Below, piece after piece: positions 57,626-64,000 of a DNA stretch of 64,000 nucleotides. Position 1 is the stretch's first letter, and each line of letters opens with the position of its first letter. Source of the DNA: DATGKG01 sp963851325 (lineage in GTDB: Bacteria; Desulfobacterota; Binatia; Binatales; Binataceae). The notes beneath the pieces are model-generated. The model was not told the origin of the DNA. It was given only the letters and a program-made list of their open reading frames with translations, and ran no database searches. Location: NCBI GenBank assembly GCA_963851325.1, contig CAWKOR010000001.1, positions 1,116,001-1,180,000 of the forward strand, read 5' to 3'. The translations under genes and the position numbers were made by a program.

Positions 57626-58365
57626 ATCGATCGTTCCATCTGCTCGCTCGGGAGTGCTGATTCGGCACTTCGCGCCGGAATGAGTGGCTCGGCGATCCTG
57701 ATGATCTGGTAGGCAACCGCCGCGACCGCGGCGCCAATCAGCGGCGCCACGATGAACAACCATAGTTGCCTTATCGCCCATCCGCCGACGAACAGCGCGG
57801 GTCCGATGCTGCGTGCCGGGTTGACCGAGGTGTTGGTCACCGGAATTCCGACCAGGTGAATCAGCGTCAGGACCAGGCCGATCGCCAGTCCCGCGAAACC
57901 GACCGGCGCACTAGTGTCGGTGGCGCCTAACACCGTGAAAACCAGAAAAAACGTCAGCACCACCTCCGCGACGAAGGCCGCGCCCAAGCCGTAGTTGCCC
58001 GGCGAATGCTCACCGAACCCATTAGCCGCGAAACCCGCCAGCGCGGGATCATAGCCGCCGTTGCGTCCCTCGGCGATCATCAACAGCACGGCAGCCGCGA
58101 CGATCGCGCCGAGGATCTGCGCGATGACGTATCCTGCGACGTGCTTCGATTCGAATTTGCCGCTGAGCAAGAGACCGACGGTCACGGCAGGATTGACGTG
58201 GCATCCGGAGATCGGGCCGATGGTATATACCATCGCGAGCAGCGACAGGCCGAACGCGAACGACACGCCGACGAATCCAATCTTGTCACCGGCCAGCACC
58301 GCCGCCCCGCATCCACCGAAGACCAGTACGAAGGTTCCGAAGAACTCAGCCAGGTAGCGCTTCAT
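57622..58365 (-). CDS. aqpZ: Aquaporin Z
   Basis: Water channel of the MIP family, 247 residues, six membrane helices and two half-helices. NPA boxes: GCHVNPAVTVG and NTSVNPARSIG. Selectivity filter: Phe in SFAFGL, His in LIHLVG, Thr and Arg before/after the second NPA, i.e. the AqpZ water-selective set. GAGGAGGG seven bases upstream favours the ATG at 58365 over TTG at 58371. Single gene, convergent with the antitoxin relic. Confidence 0.95.
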   Translation of the reverse strand: MKRYLAEFFGTFVLVFGGCGAAVLAGDKIGFVGVSFAFGLSLLAMVYTIGPISGCHVNPAVTVGLLLSGKFESKHVAGYVIAQILGAIVAAAVLLMIAEGRNGGYDPALAGFAANGFGEHSPGNYGLGAAFVAEVVLTFFLVFTVLGATDTSAPVGFAGLAIGLVLTLIHLVGIPVTNTSVNPARSIGPALFVGGWAIRQLWLFIVAPLIGAAVAAVAYQIIRIAEPLIPARSAESALPSEQMERSI

Positions 58366-58455
58366 GAGCAATCCCTCCTCGACGGTCTGATTCCCGCGCT
58401 GGTGAAGATTGCGGATCGGACGGACCTTACAATGCGCTTGTGCCAGGCTTTCGCG

Positions 58456-58833
58456 CTACTTTGTGTAGTCGAATATCTCGTGCTCCTCGGTGAGGAAAAT
58501 CGACGAGCGTGCGAAATCGATGAACTTCGACTCATCTTCCAGCAGCGCCCTCCCCGCTTCGAGGCGCTGCGCATTCTGCGGGTCCCCGGTCATCTCCTCG
58601 AGGCTGTCCCACCACACTTCGGTGATGCCATCGAATGTTTCGGTCATCTGGCGCGAGGCTCGAAAGGCCTTCCCCGCGTCCTCATGGATGGTGTGGCTCT
58701 GCACATACTTCTTCGCGTGCATCGCCTGGGCAAAACCGCGCACCAGCGGCGCATGCTTCTTCAGCCAATACTCGTGGAAATCCTTTTCGGAAACATCGGC
58801 GCGCTTGCGAATGGTGTAAACCAGTTTGATCAT
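58456..58833 (-). CDS. EthD domain-containing protein
   Basis: 125 residues with the EthD/dimeric alpha-beta barrel pattern: LVYTIRKRADVSEKDFHEYW near the start, LKKHAPLVRGFAQAM, and FDGITEVWWDSLEEM. EthD-type proteins are linked to degradation of ethers and other organics, sometimes as non-catalytic helpers. GGGAGG precedes the ATG. It lies at the downstream end of the minus-strand catabolic run (58456-64000), 21 bases after SMP-30. Confidence 0.85.
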   Translation of the reverse strand: MIKLVYTIRKRADVSEKDFHEYWLKKHAPLVRGFAQAMHAKKYVQSHTIHEDAGKAFRASRQMTETFDGITEVWWDSLEEMTGDPQNAQRLEAGRALLEDESKFIDFARSSIFLTEEHEIFDYTK

Positions 58834-58854
58834 CGCAACCTCCCGTGTCGGCGC

Positions 58855-59727
58855 TCAGCCTGCGAAGCGCGGCTCCGGTTTGCCTTTGACCCCGAGCCCG
58901 GTGACCTGGAACAGGCATCCTCCGTCGGGACCGGGTTCCATGCCCAGGACCTTCTCGCCGATCGAAGTCACATACATGATGTCGAGGTTGTCGCCGCCGA
59001 ACATCACGCTGGTTACGATCGGAACCGGGAACTCGATGGTGCGCGCGATCGAGCCGTCGGGCTTGTAGCAGACAACCTTCCCGCCGCCCGCGATCGCCGA
59101 CCACAGATTTCCTTCCGCATCGACGGTGGCGCCGTCGGGCACTCCGCCGAGGCCCTTGCTCGCCGCAAACTGGCGCTTGTTGGAAACCCTGCCGCTTGCG
59201 AGGTCATAATCATAGGCCGCAATCGTCCTGCTCACGCTGTCGGAACAATAGAAGATGCGATTGTTAGGGCTGAAGCAGGGACCGTTGGTGCATCCGATCG
59301 CCGGCTCCAGGACGCTGCACTTCAGCGTCGCATCGAGGCTGAAGATCGAGCCGACCGCTTCCTTGAATTTGGAGTCGAGCGTGCCGGCGATGAACCTTCC
59401 CTGCCCATCGGTTTTGCCGTCGTTGAAAGTGGTGCCCGGCTTGGCGACGATGCCGTTCTTGACCGGGGTGGCGTTGCCGGTCGCGAAATCGAACATGTAG
59501 AAACCGTCGGTCATCGCACAGACCGCGCCGCCCCTCTCGCGCAGCGCAAACGAGCCGATCGGCTTGGGCGTCTTCCACTCTTTGATCGCGTTGGTTTTCG
59601 GATCGAGGCGATAGATGGCGGGCGCGTTGCCGTCGATCCAGTACAGCGCCTTCTCGCGGACATCCCACACCGGGCCTTCGCCGAGCTTGTTTTTTACGTT
59701 GGGGATTTTTTCGATTGTGATTGCCAT
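58855..59727 (-). CDS. SMP-30/gluconolactonase/LRE family protein
   Basis: 290-residue six-bladed beta-propeller metal-dependent lactonase type. KLGEGPVWDVREKALYWIDG at the start (metal Glu), GTFIAG-like RFIAGTLDSKF, GPCFSPNNRIFYCSDSVSRTI (metal Asn/Asp) and GVPDGATVDAEGNLWSAI. Such enzymes open sugar or aliphatic lactones; if the BVMO or the LLM oxygenases make lactones or esters this would be the next step, but that is inference. GAGGTGAC precedes the ATG at 59727. It is 10 bases downstream of the epimerase. Confidence 0.9.
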   Translation of the reverse strand: MAITIEKIPNVKNKLGEGPVWDVREKALYWIDGNAPAIYRLDPKTNAIKEWKTPKPIGSFALRERGGAVCAMTDGFYMFDFATGNATPVKNGIVAKPGTTFNDGKTDGQGRFIAGTLDSKFKEAVGSIFSLDATLKCSVLEPAIGCTNGPCFSPNNRIFYCSDSVSRTIAAYDYDLASGRVSNKRQFAASKGLGGVPDGATVDAEGNLWSAIAGGGKVVCYKPDGSIARTIEFPVPIVTSVMFGGDNLDIMYVTSIGEKVLGMEPGPDGGCLFQVTGLGVKGKPEPRFAG

Positions 59728-59737
59728 GGTCGTCACC

Positions 59738-60844
59738 TCATTTGAATTTTTCTGAACGCGCCTTGCCGCCGGGGCCACTGTATGCCGCAGTGTAGCCGGG
59801 TTCGCGCTCGTACTTCACTTTCGGCATTTGCGCACAAAGACTCTTCCATGCCGCGATCAGCTCGTCCTCGGCGCGATAGTCGAACGGATCCTGCAGAATC
59901 TTCGCTTCGCCGCCGTTGGGATCGAGCGGATGCTCTTTCAGCCAGTGCGCGGTAATTTCCAATCCGGGTTCCGGCGCGACCACATCCTTATATCCAAGCT
60001 GGAGCTTCAGCTTGGTCAGGTCGAGCACGCGATGCGTCGTCCACGCCTGCGAGATCATCGGACGCGCGGGAAGCGCGAACTGCCACGGCATCGAGACGAT
60101 CTCGACTTCGCGCCCGAGCGCCCGCGCGATCACCTCGATAACCTGGCGCAGCGTCAACACCCGCTCGTCACCGCAATTGTAGATCTGCCCCGCCGAGGCT
60201 TCAGGCCTATCGACCGCGAGCAGCACCGCGTGCGCGGCATTTTCGACATAGCCGCAGTGGTTAATCGAAAGCCCGTCCTCGGGCACGATAATCGCGCGGC
60301 GGCCATCGAGGATGCGGCGCACGATGCACCATTCGCGAGGCGCAACTTGATACGGGCCGTACAGATGCGGGTAGCGAAAATGCGTCGCGCGCGGATGATG
60401 CTCGAAGACCGTCTCCTCGCTCTTGACCACCCGCCAACCCTTGCCATCCTCAGCCTCGACGGTCAGCAGCGGCGCATCTTCAGGGGTCGGAATCGGCAGG
60501 CCTTGCGGATGCAGCACCGCAGGATTCATGTAGCCGCGATATGCGGGCGCGCCACCAATCGAAATAAAGCGCTCGGTGCGGCCTTCCATGATTTCCGCGA
60601 TACGGCGGAGGCGGCCATACGCCGCAATGGTGATGTCGAAGGTGCGAGTGCCGAGTGCGTCGCGCAGCGCCACCTCGGAAAACGGATCGGTGTGGATGTG
60701 CTCGACGCTGGCCGGAATCTCCGCGACTTCGTGGCGGCCTGTATGCAGCATCGCGACCTCGTAGCCGCGGCGCAGCAATCCATTGACGATGAAATGGCCG
60801 GTCGGCCCGGTGCCTCCGATGATGAGTGCTTTCACGATTTTCAC
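59738..60844 (-). CDS. NAD-dependent epimerase/dehydratase family (extended SDR) protein
   Basis: 368 residues. Rossmann motif ALIIGGTGPTGHFIVNGLLR at the N-terminus, a long SDR body with VFEHHPRATHFRYPHLYGPYQ and NHCGYVENAAHAVLLAV, and a C-terminal basic, proline-rich tail. The Y-x-x-x-K catalytic pair is not clear, so substrate and reaction are uncertain. The GTG at 60844 overlaps the amidohydrolase stop (GTGA), which argues for it over the longer frame that overlaps that gene. Third gene of the catabolic run. Confidence 0.85.
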   Translation of the reverse strand: MKIVKALIIGGTGPTGHFIVNGLLRRGYEVAMLHTGRHEVAEIPASVEHIHTDPFSEVALRDALGTRTFDITIAAYGRLRRIAEIMEGRTERFISIGGAPAYRGYMNPAVLHPQGLPIPTPEDAPLLTVEAEDGKGWRVVKSEETVFEHHPRATHFRYPHLYGPYQVAPREWCIVRRILDGRRAIIVPEDGLSINHCGYVENAAHAVLLAVDRPEASAGQIYNCGDERVLTLRQVIEVIARALGREVEIVSMPWQFALPARPMISQAWTTHRVLDLTKLKLQLGYKDVVAPEPGLEITAHWLKEHPLDPNGGEAKILQDPFDYRAEDELIAAWKSLCAQMPKVKYEREPGYTAAYSGPGGKARSEKFK

Positions 60845-61962
60845 AGCCGGTAAAAGTCGCGCGCGTTTTTGGACAGAATCTTTTCCACCGACGCGGCGGG
60901 CAGGTCCTTTAGGTACTCGCGCGCCTTGGCCACTGGATGCACGAACCCCTCGGCATGCGGATAGTCGGACCCGATGAAGAATTTGTCGTCGCCCGCGAAC
61001 TGGACGACGTACTTGAACATCTTCTCTTCGGGATCGCCGCTGATCCAGATGTTGCGCGCGAAGTATTCCCACACCGACCGCTTCATCCCGGACGTATGCC
61101 CCATGTACTTGTAGCGATAGTCGATGCGCTCGAGCCATTCGCCGACCCATCCCGCCATCGCCTCGATGGTGGCGGCACGCAGGCGCGGAAATCGCTCGAA
61201 GACGCCGTCGACCATCATCGTGAGCAGCGACTGGCGGGCGTCCTGCAGCAGATTCATGGTGAAGTACATCAACCCGGGCTTCGGGTCGCGATAGAATTCG
61301 CTGCCCATATAGTGATGATGCGAGACCACGTGCAGCGCGATCGCCAGATCGAGGTCCTGCGCCGCCGCCCACACCGGATCGTACGAAGGATGCCCGAAGC
61401 TCTTGCCGTCAATCGGCATCGCCGCGATGAAGGCCGCGCGGCATCCGAGCTTCGCCACACGCTGCAACTCTTTCACCGCCGACCCGGGCTCGCGAATCGA
61501 GATGTGCGCCGCCGGAAACAAGCGCTCGCGATGGCCCGCAACCAAATCGAAAGCCCAGCGGTTGTAGGCGCGGCACAGCGCGTCGGCCAACTCGGGATCG
61601 CTCACCTCGCCTTCCCAGATGATGCCGAGGCTCGGATAGATGACCTGGCTTTCGATCCCTTCGGCGTCGAGGAAGCGCGTGCGCGCCGTCATGTCCTGCA
61701 GATCGGCGCTGTAGACCGCATAGCGATCGAAGGTGCTGATGGTGCCGCCCTCTTCCTTCTGCCCATAGCCGCTGAGGATGCCGAGGACTTCATCAACGTC
61801 GCGCAGCCGCATCGGCTTGCCGTCCACCACCATCGCGCGCTTCCCGGTTGCGGAATCAGTCGCGAGCCGCACCGCGCGTTCGCGAAAACGCGGATCGACG
61901 TGGCGCTCGAACAAGTCGAGCGGCTCCATGAAGTGGCTGTCCCCGTCAACGACGCCATGCAT
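60841..61962 (-). CDS. Amidohydrolase, ACMSD-like family
   Basis: 373 residues. Metal pattern: DGDSHFMEP at the start (D-S-H variant of D-x-H), IALHVVSHHHYMGSEF, TIEAMAGWVGEWL, and IGSDYPHAEG. Between these lie RFLDAEGIESQVIYPSLGI and a typical TIM-barrel body. Similar enzymes decarboxylate or hydrolyse products of ring cleavage. The next gene (epimerase) starts within its stop codon; the LLM oxygenase ends 35 bases upstream. Substrate unknown. GGAGGA precedes the ATG. Confidence 0.87.
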   Translation of the reverse strand: MHGVVDGDSHFMEPLDLFERHVDPRFRERAVRLATDSATGKRAMVVDGKPMRLRDVDEVLGILSGYGQKEEGGTISTFDRYAVYSADLQDMTARTRFLDAEGIESQVIYPSLGIIWEGEVSDPELADALCRAYNRWAFDLVAGHRERLFPAAHISIREPGSAVKELQRVAKLGCRAAFIAAMPIDGKSFGHPSYDPVWAAAQDLDLAIALHVVSHHHYMGSEFYRDPKPGLMYFTMNLLQDARQSLLTMMVDGVFERFPRLRAATIEAMAGWVGEWLERIDYRYKYMGHTSGMKRSVWEYFARNIWISGDPEEKMFKYVVQFAGDDKFFIGSDYPHAEGFVHPVAKAREYLKDLPAASVEKILSKNARDFYRL

Positions 61963-61997
61963 GCTGAATTCCTCCGCTGAGTCGCGACGCTGAGACT

Positions 61998-63176
61998 CTA
62001 TTTCGCCGCCGAGGCGACCGGCTCGCCGGTCAGCAAACTTTCCTCGGTCATCAGCGGCGTCGGCATCCCCTTCAGCACCGGCAGCACTTCCTTCGCGAAC
62101 AGCTTCATGCTGGCGAGCGATTCGTTATGCGGCATGCCGCCGTAATTGAAAACCAGCATGATCTCCTTGACGCCGGTCATCTTCTGCAAGCGCTCGATTC
62201 GCTCGATGATCTGATTAGGAGTGCCGATCGCCTGGCTCGCCAGGAACGGATCATCGAAGGGGTTGTCATACTTGGGCGCGCCGATGCCGCCCAGCGTCTT
62301 GCTGAAGTCGGCGTAGGATTCGTAGCCTTTGATTTTCGCGAACCGGCCGAGATCGCCGAAGCCGTAGTGCGTCGCGGCCTCGCCCTGATAGCGGCGAAAG
62401 TAGCCGACGCCCTTTTCGATGTCGCTCTCTTTCGGCACGCAGTAACCCCATAGATAAATGGTCGGCTGATCGGGCTTGAGGCCGCGCGTCGCGCGAATCG
62501 AATTGTACTTGATGACGTTCTTGCGCATCTCCTCGATCGGCGTCGCGGGCACGAAGAGCTGCCCGAAGCCCATCTCCGCCGCCATCACCATCGACTCGGG
62601 CGTGTTGAACGCGCACAGGATTTTGTCGCCGATATCCCGATGCCGCGGGGCCGGCCGGATACTGGTTTCGGGAATTTTGAAAATCTCGCCGTCGTACGAA
62701 AACCGCTCGCGCGTCAGGCCCAGCTTGAGAATCTCGATGGTCTCGCGAAAGCGCTCGCGCGATTCGGTCTGCGGCACGCCGAGCGCACCGTATTCATCGG
62801 GCGCGATGCCGCGACCTACGCCCATCTTGAATTCGCGTCCGCGCAGCAGGATGTCGAGCATCGCAACCTCATGCGCGAGGCGGATGGGATTCCACCACGG
62901 CACCACCACCACGATCGAGCCGACGTCGATTTTTTCAGTGCGCGCCGCCCAGTAGGTCAGCCATTGCAGGACGTTGGGCACCATCCCGTAAGGACTTCCG
63001 AAGTGTTCCGACGCCCACAGGCAATCGAAGCCGAGTGGTTCGACAAGATCGCCGAGTTCCAGGGTTTGTTCGAGCGCGACGTGGTCGGGAATCGTCGGCG
63101 GACGCGACCAGTCCTTGGCATCGATACGTTCCCAATCAGCGGTATGCAGGGTGTGAATCCCGGCGCCTACTTTCAT
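61998..63176 (-). CDS. LLM-class flavin-dependent oxidoreductase
   Basis: 392-residue luciferase-like monooxygenase. LVEPLGFDCLWASEHFGSPY, KIDVGSIVVVVPWWNPIRLAHE, EFKMGVGRGIAPDEYGALGV, and TIEILKLGLTRERFSYDGEI show the family. GGAG lies five bases before the ATG at 63176; the frame is open far upstream but that part overlaps the next amidohydrolase. It is flanked on both sides by amidohydrolase genes on the same strand, 14 and 35 bases away, so the three are probably one transcript. Confidence 0.9.
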   Translation of the reverse strand: MKVGAGIHTLHTADWERIDAKDWSRPPTIPDHVALEQTLELGDLVEPLGFDCLWASEHFGSPYGMVPNVLQWLTYWAARTEKIDVGSIVVVVPWWNPIRLAHEVAMLDILLRGREFKMGVGRGIAPDEYGALGVPQTESRERFRETIEILKLGLTRERFSYDGEIFKIPETSIRPAPRHRDIGDKILCAFNTPESMVMAAEMGFGQLFVPATPIEEMRKNVIKYNSIRATRGLKPDQPTIYLWGYCVPKESDIEKGVGYFRRYQGEAATHYGFGDLGRFAKIKGYESYADFSKTLGGIGAPKYDNPFDDPFLASQAIGTPNQIIERIERLQKMTGVKEIMLVFNYGGMPHNESLASMKLFAKEVLPVLKGMPTPLMTEESLLTGEPVASAAK

Positions 63177-63190
63177 CTCAACTCCAAATC

Positions 63191-64000
63191 CTACTGGCCC
63201 AGCTTGTAGGCTTTTGCGACATTCTCGCCGAGCACGCCGCGACGCGCCGCCGGGGTCATACCTTTGATCATTCCCTGAAGCTCCTCGAGGTAATTGCCAG
63301 GATGATCCGGATGCGGATAATCGGTGGCCCAGAAGAACTTGTCGTCGCCAACGATTTGCGCCATCGCCCAGATGGTGCGCTCGTCGGGATCCGCCGAGAT
63401 GTAGCATTGCCGCTTGAAATAGTAGGACGGCTTTTCCTTGAGCTTCACGCTGGCGCCCAGGATGGTGCCGTTGTAAATCGCGTCGGCGCGATCCATCAGG
63501 TAGCCGATCCATCCCGCCTGCGCTTCCAGCACCACCAGCCGCAGCTTCGGGAAGCGATCGAACACGCCATACTGGAAAAACGTCGCGAACGCATGCTGCA
63601 CGCCCTGCGCCGCGAACAAATCCGCATACCACGAGGCCCATTCCATTCCGTCGAAGCGATGATGCACGCCCCATTTTACCGGCTCGAAGGTCGGATGAAT
63701 CGCGAGTGGCACGTCGAGGTCCTGCGCCGCCGCGAACACCACATCGTGGCGAGGATCGCCGTGCGCGATGCGCGTTATGGTAAACGGACAGACGAACGCA
63801 CCCTTGCATCCATCTTTCACCGCGCGCTCGAGCTCGCGCGCCGCCTCGGCGGGATCGCCCAGCGATAGATGCGCGATCGGAATCAGCCGGCCATTGGAGT
63901 CGCGGCAGAAATCCGCGATCCATCGGTTGTAGGCGCGGCAGTAGGCGCCCGAGAGTTCGGCGTCGAACAGCTCGGCTTCCCACAAAAGCCCGATGGTCGG
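63191..64000 (-). CDS. Amidohydrolase, ACMSD-like family (N-terminus outside window)
   Basis: 269 C-terminal residues are visible; the start lies beyond 64000. The first codons read PTIGLLWEAELF, which aligns with YPSLGIIWEGEV of the amidohydrolase at 60841, showing it is a related paralogue. Metal-type motifs: LAIHPTFEPVKWG, VVLEAQAGWIGYLMDR, FWATDYPHPDHPG. It ends 14 bases before the LLM oxygenase. The DxH start is not in view. Function as for the neighbour: ring-derived acid hydrolysis or decarboxylation, unproven. Confidence 0.87.
   Translation of the reverse strand, partial: PTIGLLWEAELFDAELSGAYCRAYNRWIADFCRDSNGRLIPIAHLSLGDPAEAARELERAVKDGCKGAFVCPFTITRIAHGDPRHDVVFAAAQDLDVPLAIHPTFEPVKWGVHHRFDGMEWASWYADLFAAQGVQHAFATFFQYGVFDRFPKLRLVVLEAQAGWIGYLMDRADAIYNGTILGASVKLKEKPSYYFKRQCYISADPDERTIWAMAQIVGDDKFFWATDYPHPDHPGNYLEELQGMIKGMTPAARRGVLGENVAKAYKLGQ

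Noticed and set aside
58006..59745. 579-codon plus-strand open frame
   Set aside because: It runs antisense through aquaporin Z, EthD and SMP-30 genes, all clear on the minus strand; a GC shadow.
60845..61372. N-terminal extension of the epimerase frame
   Set aside because: It overlaps the amidohydrolase gene; the GTG at 60844 coupled to the stop is better.

Overview
This is about 64 kb of high-GC chromosome from a free-living Gram-negative (diderm) bacterium. A complete MlaE-MlaF-MlaD lipid transport operon, an AsmA-type envelope protein, lipoproteins and ClpS/ClpA all point to two membranes. The catabolic genes include three metal-dependent amidohydrolases of the ACMSD type, two LLM-class flavin oxygenases, a Rieske dioxygenase, a Baeyer-Villiger-type monooxygenase, EthD, SMP-30, DUF169 and an ethylmalonyl-CoA-mutase-like enzyme. 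This mix resembles uncultured soil lineages such as Candidatus Binatota; that placement is inference from gene content only. Housekeeping genes (rnpB, tyrS, pth, hisC, typA, fabF, fabH, one tRNA-Cys) show chromosome rather than plasmid or phage.

Layout. 1-8600: clpA (cut by the window edge), clpS, a DUF482-type acyltransferase, rmuC, a Get3/ArsA-like ATPase, the RNase P RNA, a sirtuin, a DipZ-like redoxin and a GNAT acetyltransferase. 8590-9420: a 0.9-kb gene-free stretch made of REP-like palindromes, one of them split by a 339-bp transposase-less element with IS21-like ends. 9533-12822: a conserved unknown protein, a DUF899 protein, a broken ABC permease fragment, a 3-methyladenine glycosylase and a gamma-glutamylcyclotransferase-like protein. 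12885-17784: mlaEFD, a BamE-like lipoprotein, an XRE regulator with a visible operator-like site, and an enoyl-CoA hydratase. 17894-32732: mostly minus-strand housekeeping genes (tyrS, hisC-pth, asmA-grx-cutA, typA, and a tkt-tal-pgl pentose phosphate group).

32859-44884: an amidohydrolase/LLM oxygenase pair, then on the plus strand fabF-fabH, a second Get3-like ATPase, an ethylmalonyl-CoA-mutase-like enzyme and a secreted protein, then a methionine-synthase-like/ring-hydroxylating dioxygenase operon, ending at tRNA-Cys. 45020-51317: a two-gene phosphorelay module without an ATPase domain, DUF169, a GFA-type protein and a secreted sulfatase with a dockerin-like tail. 51460-51850: tandem 169/170-bp repeats. 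52047-58365: a flavin monooxygenase, a PH-like membrane protein, a possible CYTH-like protein next to a split chromate transporter, an NTF2-like protein, a relic Phd antitoxin and aquaporin Z. 58456-64000: a minus-strand catabolic cluster (EthD, SMP-30, epimerase, amidohydrolase, LLM oxygenase, amidohydrolase) that runs off the window.

The most interesting signal is the pair of Get3/ArsA-like ATPases at 4574 and 37347. At the same two P-loop positions one has lost the signature lysine (T16/K21) and the other the phosphate-binding lysine (K16/T21). They look like the two halves of an obligate heterodimer comparable to mycobacterial BagA/BagB, but encoded 33 kb apart, one of them directly upstream of a B12-dependent mutase gene.
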